A stretch of 64,000 nt of DNA from Bimuria novae-zelandiae CBS 107.79 (taxonomy: Eukaryota > Ascomycota > Dothideomycetes > Pleosporales > Didymosphaeriaceae): the NCBI GenBank assembly GCA_010015655.1, contig ML976719.1, positions 100,335 to 164,334 of the forward strand, in the 5' to 3' direction. This document shows, in pieces, positions 22,883 through 34,387 of this stretch (position 1 is its first letter; every line of letters begins with the position of its first letter). The notes below the pieces were generated by a model. That model was not told the DNA's origin. It made no database searches and saw nothing but the letters and a program-made list of their open reading frames with translations. The position numbers were made by a program, and so were the translations under genes.

Positions 22883-24998
22883 ATGGCTTCAAAAACAGCG
22901 GTGCGGCACTTACTGCTGGAGCCAAGGCAAATTGAAGTGTTCGAAGAGACCTCAGCCATGGAGCGGGAATACGAGTTCTTCGTCACTACTGAAGAGCCTA
23001 ACCAACCGGATGGACAAGATCGTGGCCGCATCCGCCGGGTAGTGATGAGAAACTTCTTTGAAACAAAGTCGGTGGAGGGGGGGAATAGAACATCGGAGCA
23101 CAACTCGAAGGAGACGGTGCAGAAGAAGACAAGTTTGAAATCAAGGTTCAGGCTATCGAAGCCAGGACAAGAAGCCGAGGTACGCCAGTGCCTTTTTGTT
23201 TGGTATAGATACTGATTGAAATTCATTGAAGGCAGCATCAAGAACGAAGCCCAAGGCCACTTGGAAACAACAGCAAGAGGACAGAAAGAAAGGAGGCAGA
23301 CCAACTGTTTCACGCCAGTCTTCGGATGATTCCCAAAAGAGGAACGGCGGCACCTTAAGCCAAAGAACCTCTCCAAGTGATAGTGCAAAGTTTACAAAGG
23401 GCAATAAGAAAACCAAGCTCATTTTACGAATCAACCCAGTTGCCCACCGATTCGACCCCTTTGATGTACTGCCTGTGCCTGGGACGCCACAGTTGGACAT
23501 TCTTGTCAAGCTCTGTGAGTTGACTTATTCCGCCTGGTGTGTGAACACAACTAATGCCAACTCTAGACAGGTCAGGATGCCGAGTGAACTCAATAGCCAT
23601 CAACGCACGCAACTCGTGGTGGTCCTTTATCAGAAACGACGCAGGATTACTACACGCAACGCTCGCAACCTGGGCGTTATACGGCATGCTCATTCAAGAC
23701 GGCACGTGTGACTTTCGTGTCGAAAAGTTGAGACATAAGTCCGAAGCCATCAAACTGGTCAATACAGAGATCCGCGATCACGAAGGACAGATATCGGACG
23801 AATTAGTCGGCACTGTGTCAACGCTTGCCAGTTTCGAGGTGCGTATATCTGGCACTGACCCAGCTGACAGTGCTGGGGACGTGTTGCTGATGAAGTTAGA
23901 ACCTTCATGGTGCGTATGATGCGGCCCAGCTTCACATTGCGGCGTTAAAGCGCATGGTCAATGCGCGTGGCGGACTGTTCGCCTTCGGACACAATGATGG
24001 CTTACTAAGGGGGATGCTATGGTATGCGTCACAGTTTAAAACTAATCAAGATACTGATAAATGGTTTCAGGGTTGACATTCATACTGCAACTGCCTTCCG
24101 CACGCCCCCAAGCTTCCCTATAATACGCCTCGACCCAGCCACGCCTCCGCTTCCCCATGAGCTCCTCGAAGAAGCAGCTTACACATCGCCCACGTCCATT
24201 CTACACCTCTCTTCCGCTGCGATCGAATGCTTTAATATTTTCTATCGTCTCCACCGCCTCGCGCTAGCCGTTTCGTCGCGGTGGATCCGGCAAGTGAGCA
24301 GGTTGACGTTTAGTAACCTCCTGTATGAGACCGAGTACATGCTCCTCTCCGTGCCGGACTGCTCCAGCGACTTCCTAGACTTCGACCTGGAATCTCAAGA
24401 CAAACGAGAAGAAGGGTACTCGGAAAGAGCGGCACTGGCTGATGCGGCGAGCGTCGTTGAAGCATTGCTTGCCGCAGCACAAATCTTCATCTATGCGGCG
24501 TTGAGAGAAGTCCCACCAGGAGCAAGACTATTCAGCATTTTGCTCGAGAGGTTGAGAGTTGCGCTCGATCGGCCAGATGTCTCTATGGTCGGGGTGTGGA
24601 CCAAGGCGAATAATGCACACATGCTGCTCTGGGCACTGGTTGTTGCTTCTTCGGTTGCATCGGCAGAGGGAGATAGGAGCTGGTGGGTTGGGAAGCTGTA
24701 TGAGGTCATGAAGGAGCTCAACGTGAGGAGCTTGGAGCAATTACAGAAGGCTTTGGAGAGGGTGGCGTGGACGGATGTCTTCTTCGCGGACGTGCTCGGA
24801 GGCGTGTGGCAACAGGTGAAGGAATATGGGAAGGCGCTACAGGTGCAGGAGGCATGCTTGATGATAAATACGGAAAGTGCATTGGAGCACGATGTCCTCG
24901 ATGGGGAAGGGGCTACTTTCAACTCCTGGCAAGAGCGGGTGGAAGGGAATTTGATGTTCCATCAAGGGCGGTGGATGGTCAACGGCTGGTATGTGTAA
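22883..24998 (+). CDS. fungal-specific regulator of the DUF3468 (Fungal_trans_2) type
   Basis: Probable nuclear regulator. Five exons are inferred (22883-23179, 23232-23514, 23567-23838, 23900-24021, 24071-24998). The introns are 23180-23231, 23515-23566, 23839-23899 and 24022-24070. All splice phases agree and the product is 633 residues. The N-terminus shows the pattern seen in this family, EYEFFVTTEEPNQPDGQDR then IRRVVMRNF, followed by a basic Lys/Ser-rich stretch. The DUF3468-like helical domain begins around WWSFIRNDAGLLHATLATWA and includes NLHGAYDAAQLHIAALKRMV, with a long C-terminal helical region. No Zn2Cys6 binuclear cluster is visible at either end, which is a known variant in this family. 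Targets cannot be predicted. Confidence 0.72.
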
Positions 24999-25214
24999 AC
25001 CAGTGCGTCACGACGAAACGATATCAAAGCATGATCTGTCCACTTGGCACTGTGGTTCCTACCGCCACCGGACGGGGATCTCGACAGTCCGTGCCCCAGA
25101 ACGTAGCCAATCGGCGAAACGCCGCCCCGATGGTGGCAGCAGCGCGAGTGGCATTTTAAACATTGCGCAACAGGCTGTCTCGCCTTCGAGCATCGACGAC
25201 GCGACACGCACAAG

Positions 25215-28200
25215 ATGGCGCTCGTTGACAACCCGCAGATCAAGCAGGCGAGCTTGCACAACCCGCTGCCCCTGCAGCTGCACGCTTATATCTGGCCCTT
25301 TCTCATTATTTGGCCCGCCTTCCTCTCATTCTATCTCTCGCCTGAACGATACGAGAAGCACATCCAGTCCTCGGAGTGGACTTTTGTATGGGTCGGCGGC
25401 ATTACTACGATTCAGTCGCTGATATGGCTGACCACGCACTGGAATGTTAACCTCAAGAGCGCCTTCACCACCACTAAAGCGCGCGATGTCCGCACTGCCC
25501 AGCTCATCAAAGTGCAACCCATCGCGAACGCCGGCGCCGCCGAAATCTGCCAGCTGAAGCGCGAGAACATTGGCGGAAAACCGACCGTGTCTTTCCTCTT
25601 CCAGAAGCGACGCTTCCTGTACGATGCGGAGAGGGGCTCGTTTGCCCCGCTCTCCTACCCACTCGACGCCGAATCGAAGCCGCAGATCAAGACGTTCCAG
25701 GACACAAAGGGCCTGACGACGGCGGACGAGATCGAGCGCCTGCAGCATCACTATGGCGACAACAGTTTCGACATCCCCGTGCCGACCTTTACGGAGCTGT
25801 TCAAAGAGCACGCCGTGGCGCCCTTCTTCGTGTTCCAGATCTTCTGTGTGGGACTGTGGATGCTGGACGACTACTGGTACTACTCGCTGTTCACGCTCTT
25901 CATGTTGGTGGCCTTTGAGTGCACCGTCGTGTGGCAGCGGCAGCGCACGCTGAACGAGTTCCGCGGCATGAGCATCAAGCCCTACGATCTGCTCGTATAC
26001 AGGCAGAAGAAGTGGCAGGAGCTCCAAAGTGACAAGCTGTTGCCTGGCGACGTGGTCAGCGTGGGCAGGACCAAGGAAGATTCCGGCGTTGCGTGCGACA
26101 TGATCCTGCTTGAGGGTTCGGCGATTGTCAACGAGGCCATGCTTTCCGGTGAGAGCACCCCGGTGCTCAAGGAATCGATCCAACTACGCCCCGGCGACGC
26201 GACCATCGAACAAGAGGGCGTGGACAAGAATGCGTTCTTATACGGTGGCACCAAGGTCCTGCAGGTTTCGCACGGAAACAACGCCGAGGACGATGGAAGC
26301 GCGGTTGCGAAACTCTCGTCTGGGGTTCCTCCGCCACCGGACAAGGGTGCTGTCGCTGTCGTTGTCAAGACTGGATTTGAAACGAGCCAGGGCAGTTTGG
26401 TCCGGACCATGATCTACTCAACCGAGCGTGTTTCTGCGAACAACGTTGAAGCACTGCTCTTCATCCTTTTCCTCTGCATTTTCGCCATTGCCGCTTCGTG
26501 GTATGTCTGGAAAGAGGGTGTCAAGCAGGACCGCAAGCGATCCAAGCTCATGCTGGACTGCGTTCTTATCATCACGAGCGTCGTCCCACCGGAGCTACCT
26601 ATGGAGCTATCGTTGGCTGTCAACACCAGTTTGGCTGCGCTGAGCAAATACGCCATCTTCTGTACCGAACCCTTCCGCATTCCCTATGCCGGACGTGTGG
26701 ATGTTGCCTGCTTTGACAAGACTGGTACATTGACTGGTGAGGACCTCGTGGTCGACGGTATTGCTGGGCTCACACTCGGCACCAATGGTGGCAAGATCGG
26801 TCCCGATGGCGCCCATGTCAATCTGAGCGCTGTCATTGAAATCGGCACCGAAAGCACACTGGTCCTCGCTACCGCTCATGCCTTGGTCAAGCTTGACGAA
26901 GGCGAAATCGTCGGCGAGCCCATGGAAAAGGCTACTTTGACCTCTCTTGGCTGGAACCTGGGCGCCAAAGACACGTTGACACCGAAGACCGTCTCCGCAA
27001 AATCACACGCCGAGCTTGTGCAGATCCGACGACGCTTTCAGTTCTCGTCCGCACTAAAGCGTCAAAGTTCCGTTGCCACCGTTCTCGTCAATGACAGGGC
27101 ATCTAAGCGTAAAGTTAAGAGCACGTTTGTTGGTGTCAAGGGAGCGCCTGAGACGATCCGCAAGATGCTCGTCAATGTGCCTCCCCAGTACGAAGAGACG
27201 TTCAAGCACTTCACTAGGAACGGTGGCCGTGTACTTGCGCTCGCATACAAGTTTCTCGCTCACGACGCAGAGTGGGGTATGAACCGCATCAACGATCTCA
27301 AGCGTGAACAGGTGGAGTGCGACCTGCACTTTGCTGGTTTCTTGGTTCTTCAATGCCCGCTCAAAGATGATGCGGTTCAGGCTGTTCGCATGTTGAACGA
27401 GTCAAGCCACCGTGTGGTCATGATCACTGGTGACAATCCGTTGACGGCCGTCCATGTCGCTCGTCAAGTTGAGATTGTGGACCGGGATTGTTTGATTCTT
27501 GATGCGCCTGAGAATGATGACTCTGGCGAGAAGCTTGTCTGGCGAAGCGTGGATGACAAGATCAGTACCCCCGTGGATCCGACGAAGCCTCTCGACGCAG
27601 AAATCTTGACGAGCAAGGATATATGCGTTACGGGATACGCGCTCAGCAAATTCTCAGGTCAACAGGCCTGGCTACAGCTTCTCCGATATACCTGGGTCTA
27701 TGCTCGGGTATCGCCGAAACAGAAGGAAGAGATTCTCCTTGGCTTGAAGGACTGCGGTTACACTACCCTCATGTGTGGTGACGGAACTAACGACGTTGGC
27801 GCCCTCAAACAGGCCCACATCGGTGTTGCCCTCCTCAACGGTAGCCGTGAGGACTTGGAGAAGATTGGAGAACACTTCCGCAATACCAAGATGAAGGAGG
27901 TTTACCAAAAGCAAGTCGAACTGATGAAGCGATTCAATCAGCCCGCTCCTCCGGTCCCTGTCATGATCGCACACCTGTACCCGCCTGGTCCGGGGAATCC
28001 ACACTATGAGAAGGCTATGGAGGCTCAAGCCAAGAAGCGGGGCATTACGCTCCCTGGATCTACGGATGCTACCAATGGTGCTGCCACTAAGGGTGCCGTC
28101 GAAAAGCACACGCCGTCCGCACCTCAAGGTGCTGCTGCTCTGATGAGTCAGTTCTCGGACAAGATGTTGGAGTCGGAGCTCTCGGAGCTGGACAGCGAAC

Positions 28201-29151
28201 CGCCCACCATCAAGCTCGGCGATGCTTCTGTCGCTGCGCCCTTCACGTCTAAGCTCGCCAATGTCATCGCTATTCCAAACATCATTCGACAGGGACGTTG
28301 CACTCTGGTTGCTACCATCCAGATGTACAAGATTCTGGCTCTCAATTGCTTGATCTCCGCATACTCGTTGTCTGTCCTGTACCTCGACGGCATCAAGTTT
28401 GGTGACGGTCAGGTCACGATTTCAGGCATGATGATGAGCGTGTGTTTCCTATCTATCTCACGCGCGAAGGTCAGTTCATTCCCAGCCCTCTACTGTTAAT
28501 CACGTTCCAGTACTAACGAAAATGCAGCCTGTGGAAGCCCTCTCTAAAGAACGCCCCCAACACAACATCTTCAACATTTACATTGTCGGCTCCGTTCTTG
28601 GTCAATTCGCCATCCATATCGCAACCCTCATTTATATATCACGATACGTGCAGCGCACTGAGCCGAAAGAGCCGAATCCGGATCTTGAGAAGGATTTTGA
28701 GCCATCCTTGCTCAACTCGGCCATTTACCTCCTGCAACTGATTCAACAGATCTCGACTTTCGCTATCAACTACCAAGGCCGCCCATTCCGCGAATCTATC
28801 CGCGAAAACCGCGGCATGTACTGGGGTCTCGTATGCGTTGCTGGTATCGCATTCTCTTGTGCAACCGAGTTCGTCCCTGAGATCAACGAGAAACTCCGCC
28901 TCGTTCCCTTCACGTCGGAGTTCAAGGCCACGATTACGAGCGTGATGATCATCGATTACGCGGGCTGCTGGATTATTGAGAAAGGTCTCAAGACGTTCTT
29001 TAGCGACTACAAGCCGAAAGACATTGCGGTCCGTAGGCCTGATCAGTTGAAGCGTGAGGAAGAACGAAAGAGGATGGAGGAGGCAGAAGCGCAAGCGAAG
29101 AAGAATGCGGAGATGGAGGAGGCGGCGAGAAAGGCGGGGTTGGTGCGGTAG
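25215..29151 (+). CDS. SPF1: P5A-type ATPase Spf1, ER transmembrane-helix dislocase
   Basis: Endoplasmic-reticulum P-type ATPase of subfamily P5A. In yeast Spf1 removes mistargeted tail-anchored and moderately hydrophobic helices from the ER membrane. Exon 1 runs 25215-28469 and exon 2 28528-29151. The intron 28470-28527 has a perfect TACTAAC branch point. The product has 1292 residues, the usual length. Motifs in order: N-terminal helices (HAYIWPFLIIWPAFLSFYL), actuator LSGESTPV, the transmembrane motif VVPPELPMELSLAVN characteristic of P5A, phosphorylation site CFDKTGTLTGEDLVVDG, KGAPETI, ITGDNPLTA and MCGDGTNDVGALKQA. The C-terminus is a Lys/Glu-rich tail. The ATG at 25215 sits in CAAGATGG. 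No defect is visible. Confidence 0.96.
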
Positions 29152-29404
29152 GAGTGTGCTACATCCTTTATTGGGTACTGCGGTGTCTTTGCGCATAGCG
29201 TTGGGCTTGGTGCCGTGATAGATGTGAGCATGACCGGAAGTGGTGTATTATATCGATCGCTAATAGACTCCTTTCTCCGTATTTCACGATGCATCTCTAT
29301 GTCGCTTGGTTCGGAACAATCGTGCCTTCTGCTTCGCTCGGGACTGACAATGTATTAAGACCAGAAAGGACTCACAGCTTCGCCTTCGCACTTTCTCCCC
29401 ACAG

Positions 29405-30845
29405 CTAACGGAATGACTCTTCCAACGGGCTATCCTTCCTGTCAATCCTCTCTTTGGTCGTTTTAAATATCCTCGGCATCCCCGTCTCCTCGAACGGCAC
29501 ACCCTTCCCTACCATCTTCGCCAGCCCCTTCGTCGACAGCAGAATCTGCGGCATCCCATGCCCATTAAACGCTGCGATGACAAATTGCCCCGGCTTCCCA
29601 GGAACGCAACCCACGTGCGGCATATAATCCGCACTGTAGCCCAGTACTACACCAAATTCAACCGTCAGCCACACATCCACACCATACACCTGTGGTTTCC
29701 ACAAAGGATAGAGGCGAAAAGGACACTTACTACCCGTCCACACGTTCTCCGTTTTGGCCCCGGAGTCTTCCCACCCCCTGAAATGCCGCTGCATGTACCC
29801 ATCAAAGTAGGAGACCGCTTCGTCAATGACCTTGTCGTCGCGCACGGTGCCGAACCAGTGCTCCGGCGCATGCCAGAAGCGTTGGCGCGCGCCGCCGACC
29901 ACGATGCTGCCGTCTGTGCGGGGGATCAGGTAGTCGTAGCTGCGCGCGTATGTGTTTACGAGGTGCGGCGCGGGACTCCCCCTAGGGGCAGCGATGTGGC
30001 TGCAGAACCCGCGGATGGGTGTGATGGCGCGGGCGTAAGAGGGGAGGAGCGCGCAGGTGTAGGCGTTTGTTGCGTAGATTACCTTAGGGGTGGAGATGGA
30101 GCCGCGAGGGGTGTGGACAGTCCAGTTTCCGTGTGCGTCGGGCGCTGGAGATATCGATGTTACGGGCGTGTTGGCCTGGACATTGGGCCCCTTGGTGAGG
30201 AGCTGGCGCAAGAGGCCGTGGATGAATTTCAAGGGCCAGAGATGCGCGGCTGTGAAGCTGAATGCACAGTGTGCGCCTTTGACACCGGATACCTTCTCAG
30301 CATCCTTCCGCGAGACAAACGCGATATCCCTCATATCCACGCCCCCACATCCCATAAGCTCCCGATACGCCTCCTCCGTCTGCCTTGCGTGCGCCTCATC
30401 CAAATACACATCCACCGCGCGTGTAACCTGGAACTCGCACTCCTCCCGCAAGCCCTCCTTCTCAACTAGCTCTTTCACAGCGTACACGTTCACGGCCTCG
30501 AAAGAGGCGAGTTCAGCCGCGGCGGAGAGCCCGTACATCGCTGCGTTGCGCGGCACGTTGAAGTACCTGTCGGGTTTACGTGGCCGCCATTGCGACCCGT
30601 GGCACCAGAGCATATTTTGCGTGCTTCGAGTAGGACGATGGAGGGCGGGTTGGGGGTGTTGAGGAGGTGGTAGGCGGTGGCGATGCCGGAGAAGCCGCCG
30701 CCGATGATGACGATGGAGGCAGAGGGGGGGAGGGTGGGTGTGCTGCGGTGGTCGTCGAGGGGCTGAGGCTGGGATGTCCAGAAAGAGGGGATTGGATTGG
30801 ATTGGGGACGGGATGGCAGTTGGGCGGTGGAGTTTGAGGGGACAT
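29405..30845 (-). pseudogene. FAD-dependent oxidoreductase (DAO family) with two frame breaks
   Basis: Relict of a DAO/FAD-dependent oxidoreductase. An ATG at 30845 (MSPQTPPPN) starts one frame. By 30785 the homology (SFWTSQPQ, then ASIVIIGGGFSGIATAYHLL, the Rossmann FAD loop) is in a second frame. At about 30576 the frame changes again, after ATGRNGGHV, into DRYFNVPRNAAMYGL. The third frame then runs to the TAG at 29405-29407 except for an in-frame intron at 29647-29730 (GTAAGT to TGTAG). The first break coincides with three tandem CAATC units (30787-30807). One extra 5-bp unit would cause exactly this shift. The second fits a single-base deletion. C-terminal family blocks (YDYLIPRTDGSIVVGG, GYSADYMPHVG, FVIAAFNGHGMP) are intact, so decay seems recent, or the breaks are sequencing errors. 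A transposon lies 58 bp upstream. Confidence 0.75.
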
Positions 30846-30910
30846 TGTCGGTTTTTGACTGGTTGGAAAGGATATAGGTATGCAACAGGAAGCATGCATG
30901 GGCTTTCTTT

Positions 30911-31697
30911 CAGCGCATGCAACAGTCGGTATTACTGACAGTACTTTACGGTTCGTAATTGGTTTTGGGCCGTACGTACCGTAATGAGGTGCCCACCATA
31001 CTAGGCACCGTACCGTACCAACTTTGGACCCGTAATACGGCTGTACGGAACCTTTTCTGGCTAGGGAGGGTGAATTGAGCGTTTGGGGGCGGCGCGGCCG
31101 GAGGAGGCGCCGGAGGTGGCTAGGTTGCCTCACAGGGCCTGCGGTCAACGCAGGCGTCCCAGCCCTCCACCCTAGCGCCGTATCACGCCTCTGTCGCCTG
31201 CAAGGCCCCACCTCAGCAAGCTCATCGCGCTCGTCGTCGCCGTTGGTTAACTATTCACAAGTATATCCCACAGGCCACAATTTAGGGAGAGATAGATATT
31301 AATTAAAACAATTTATAGCATAGCAAGACTAAGCTTATAGGCGCGCGGGCTAGTTACTACGTATAGCATAAATCTAAGTCCCTAGGTAGCTACAGATCTA
31401 CATCTATATAGCGATATAGAGTAGCTACTTTATAGAGTTAACCTCCTATATAAATAATAAAGAGAGAGACGCCAACGCGGTTAATAGTAATAATAATATT
31501 CTAGAATCCTTAAAGGCCCTAAAGGACAACTTTAACACTAGCCACCTTCCTAATTAGGAAATTTATATAATACGGGCCGTATAGACCCCTAAAATAAACC
31601 GTACAGTAATCCTACGGTACCGTACTAACCCCCCAGCCGTAGCGTACGTACCGTAGTAGGGTCGAACCGTCCGTATTACGTACTGTTGCAAGCGCTG
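30911..31697. mobile_element. non-autonomous hAT-like DNA transposon, 787 bp
   Basis: Terminal inverted repeats: the left end begins CAGCGCATGCAACAGT (30911) and the right end, read inwards from 31697 on the minus strand, begins CAGCGCTTGCAACAGT. 21 of the first 25 positions match. An 8-bp target-site duplication CTTTCTTT flanks it exactly (30903-30910 and 31698-31705). The 8-bp duplication and CAG ends point to the hAT superfamily. The interior has no transposase. It is mosaic: both ends carry many GTAC/CCGTAC motifs, 31075-31245 is G+C-rich and 31246-31640 is strongly A+T-rich. Confidence 0.82.
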
Positions 31698-31705
31698 CTT
31701 TCTTT

Positions 31706-32287
31706 GCTGTGCTGGAAATGTGGTGGTGGTTCGGTGGTCATGTGACCTAGGTCCAGGTCTCTAGGAACGTTACTGTTCTGTGGATACACCGTATTACCGA
31801 TAGGCTGTGAATGAATCGGTCTATCCGACGTTGATGTGGAGGTTTTGTGCATATCAGGCGAGGCGGCAGGTCGACACGATATGTAACCGCAACCCCACAT
31901 GACACTAGTCTCCGAGATTAGCGCGTTACTCCACAGATAATCGAATGTTGTATAAGCGCTCTTCACGCTCTGATATCTGTATCTTTTGTATCAACCATTG
32001 CTGGTCCTCTCGTACGACATTGGATTCGCAACCCGGACTATAGTTGCATATTTTCTGGCTCTTAGTCGGAAAGTTCCGAGTGGGCTCGGAGAAAGCCGCA
32101 TCATCTTGATCGTCATACCAGGATCATCAGTTCCCTTATGGACTTTGGAAGTTCTTCTTCAAAGTCCAAATTTAAAGATTGATAGAAGATCATATCTGGC
32201 GTTCTAGCTTCAAGACATCCTGGGAGTTTTTCTAGCAAGCATTGACGGTTGTGGTATTATATTTGTAGATTCGGTTGTAACTCTCAG
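31706..32287. other. non-coding stretch between transposons
   Basis: Short frames only. A plus-strand frame of 73 codons (31986-32207) shows no family signature. The stretch is probably decayed host or transposon DNA. Confidence 0.45.
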
Positions 32288-32514
32288 ATCTAACTGTCGG
32301 CTTTTGAAGCAGCTACTATCGCCCGAGCCATCTCCGGGAAAGTATCCGCTGTAACATCCATGGCCCCAAAGATATCAGCCTTGAACTCCGCCAGCTTGGT
32401 CGCCGCAGAATTCCAACTATGCGCTGCGGCAAACCACTTCTCGTCATTCCCCAGTTTTTCCCGCATTATCTGATACAGGTGGTAGCATGAATCGATGAGT
32501 AGTGGGGCTTAGCG
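32288..32514 (-). pseudogene. C-terminal fragment of an unrecognised gene beside the Tc1 element
   Basis: A clean minus-strand frame ends at a TAG (32288-32290) and reads back through LAEFKADIFGAMDV, EKWFAAAHSWNSAATK and IDSCYHLYQIMREKL to a stop near 32514. The composition is that of real helical protein. There is no start codon, and the fragment stops within about 30 bp of the presumed end of the Tc1/mariner element. It looks like the 3' end of a host gene cut off by that insertion. I do not recognise the family. Its exact 5' limit is unknown. Confidence 0.4.
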
Positions 32515-32539
32515 CAAGGGCCATGGAAGTGCATCGAAC

Positions 32540-33520
32540 CTGTCACAAATACAGCGTATTTTATATACAAATTTAGGACTAGCTTCATGGCTCAGAATAG
32601 TGTGTGCCCTCCACGAGCTGCGAGGACAGCCTGGCAGCGATCTCTCATATTCGTACAGTACTTCTGAATCTCACTCAGCGCAAGTCTCTTCCACTCCTCT
32701 TGAATATATGTAATTAGCTCTGCCTTCGTCGTTGGGAACCTCTTTTGTACGCGTGATTTGAGTAGTCTCCACACGTTCTCGATAGGGTTGAGATTGGGAG
32801 AGCAAGCTGGCCACCAAAGCAGGCGGATAGCTCGCTCGTGAAGAGCCTGCTTCGTGACCTTGGCTGTGTGGGAAGAGGCTTTATCTTGCATGAGGAGGCT
32901 GTTGGCTATACCCACACGGAAGATCTCATGCTCCTGCTTGAAGCTCTGGATGAGAGGGATCACACGCTAGATATAAGAGGCTGAGGTGAAGTTACCCCAG
33001 GTCTCTCGGTCCCATACGAGGAGAGGACCCTTTGAGCCATCTTCACCTATACAGGCCCAGACGTGTACGCAGCTGAAGTCCTTGAACTTTGGCACGCAAC
33101 AGGCCTGGAGATACTTCTCCTCTGGCTTCCGTGTGACGTACGCCTTTCCTCTCCCTACTTGAAACGAGGCCTCGTCAGACCAGATTACTCTATTCCAGAT
33201 CAATTGAGGCCAGGCTACGCAGATAGCTGCCCACCAGAGTCGATTGTTGATATGGATTCGTGTGAGAAGAGGCTTCTCTGTAGCTACACGTCGGTAATAG
33301 CCCTCCTTGGCGAAGGTGTCACGGTTTATGGCTCCTAACCTGCGAGATAGTTGCTCCTACCATGATGTGGTTGCAACCTTCCTTCTACTTATCTAGGACT
33401 AGCGTTGTTTGTGCCTGCGCACATATACCTTCTGTAGCTCCTAGATAGTACAACCTCAGTTCAATCCAACAATCTTTTCCACTGCGTACTGTCCGCTCAG
33501 CGCTCTGCTCACCGCGACAG
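32540..33520 (-). mobile_element. decayed Tc1/mariner-type DNA transposon
   Basis: Contains a broken Tc1/IS630-type transposase on the minus strand. The right end, read inwards on the minus strand from 33520, starts CTGTCGCGGTGAGCAGAGCG. About 200 bp of it recur at 61192-61400, which defines that end. The left end is less certain: CTGTCACAAATACAGCG at 32540 resembles the right end weakly. A flanking TA duplication could not be fixed, so the outer limits are approximate. Confidence 0.65.
32592..33363 (-). pseudogene. Tc1/mariner transposase, interrupted by a stop codon
   Basis: DDE_3-type transposase of the Tc1/IS630 group. Recognisable segments on the minus strand are a helix-turn-helix tail (LSRRLGAINRDTFAKEGYYR), IWNRVIWSDEASFQVGRGKA with the first catalytic Asp, SLLMQDKASSHTAK with the second Asp, and LLWWPACSPNLNPIENVWRLLK with the final catalytic residue. 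The two main blocks (33203-32967 and 32963-32592) are in one frame, split by a single TAG after SASYI (32967-32969). The N-terminal DNA-binding part is in a different frame near 33340-33363. The element is therefore dead, although the catalytic core is still well conserved. Confidence 0.85.
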
Positions 33521-33681
33521 TTTAGACTTGTTTTGGTCCTTTGTGTTACCGTAGGACGAGCTATACAGTGGCCGACTGCATTAACTCTGTACGCAGCCGT
33601 CTGGACCAGGCTTGTTATTTTCAAAAGCCCAGCGTCAACCACCACCGCCAACCGTCCTCGTCCCCAAACCAGCCGTCCACC

Positions 33682-34387
33682 ATGAACCTACCCTATCCCT
33701 CCCACACCTCTCTATGGCACACCAGCACCTACCCCGCCATACAATCCGCCGCTGCAACCGGAAAAACCGTCGTGGTGACCGGTGCTTCCAGTGGCATCGG
33801 ACGAGCAACAGCTCTAGCCTTTGCAAAATCCGGCGCGGCTCACCTCGCATTACTCAGTCGAAGAGCCCAGCTACTAGTCGAAACCAAAGCTCTGGCCGAA
33901 AAAGAGCAGCCAGGCATCAAAGTGACAACGCATGCGTTAAGCGTCACGGACCTCGGCGCACTGAAAAAGGCTGCTGGTGAGATCGGTTCGTGGGATGCCC
34001 TTGTGCTAAATGCCGGGCGGATTATGAAGCCGACGACGGTGAAGGAGGCGGATGCAGAGGTGTGGTGGGATGTGCTCGAAGTCGGTCCCCCCCAATCTCA
34101 ATTCTCTATGGTGGTCCAAGTGGACCTGACTAACTGGTTGTTTACAGACCAATGTCAAAGGCACCATGTTCACAGCCCAAGCTTTCCTCCCCACTGCTAA
34201 CTCCTCACCTGCTGCAGGCCACAAGCCCACCGTCATAGGTGTCTCAGCAGGTATCGTAACTCTCCCTCCAGTCGCGCCGCCCAATGTTGGGGCAAGCGCG
34301 TACATTGCGTCCAAGGCAGCAAACCTCCAGGTTCTGGAGTACATGATGATTTTCGGGCGCCAGGTGGGAACGTGCGCCAGGCGGTGA
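33682..34387 (+). pseudogene. short-chain dehydrogenase/reductase, C-terminally truncated
   Basis: NAD(P)-dependent SDR whose substrate cannot be told. Exon 1 runs 33682-34080 and exon 2 34148-34387. The intron 34081-34147 has GTCGGT and TTTACAG ends. The product is 212 residues, about 60-80 short of a normal SDR. The Rossmann motif TGASSGIGRATALAFA, NAG in LVLNAGRIMK, the catalytic Ser region VIGVSAGIV and the Tyr-Lys pair SAYIASKAANLQVLEYM are all present. Straight afterwards the sequence turns into an unrelated tail (IFGRQVGTCARR) and stops, so the C-terminal substrate-binding part is missing. The start lies about 160 bp from the Tc1/mariner element. It might still be translated, but activity is doubtful. 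Confidence 0.7.

Noticed and set aside
30576..31211. 211-codon frame with Ser/Pro-rich translation
   Set aside because: It runs from inside the hAT-like element into a wrong frame of the FAD oxidoreductase. The Pro/Ser-rich part is a frame artefact.
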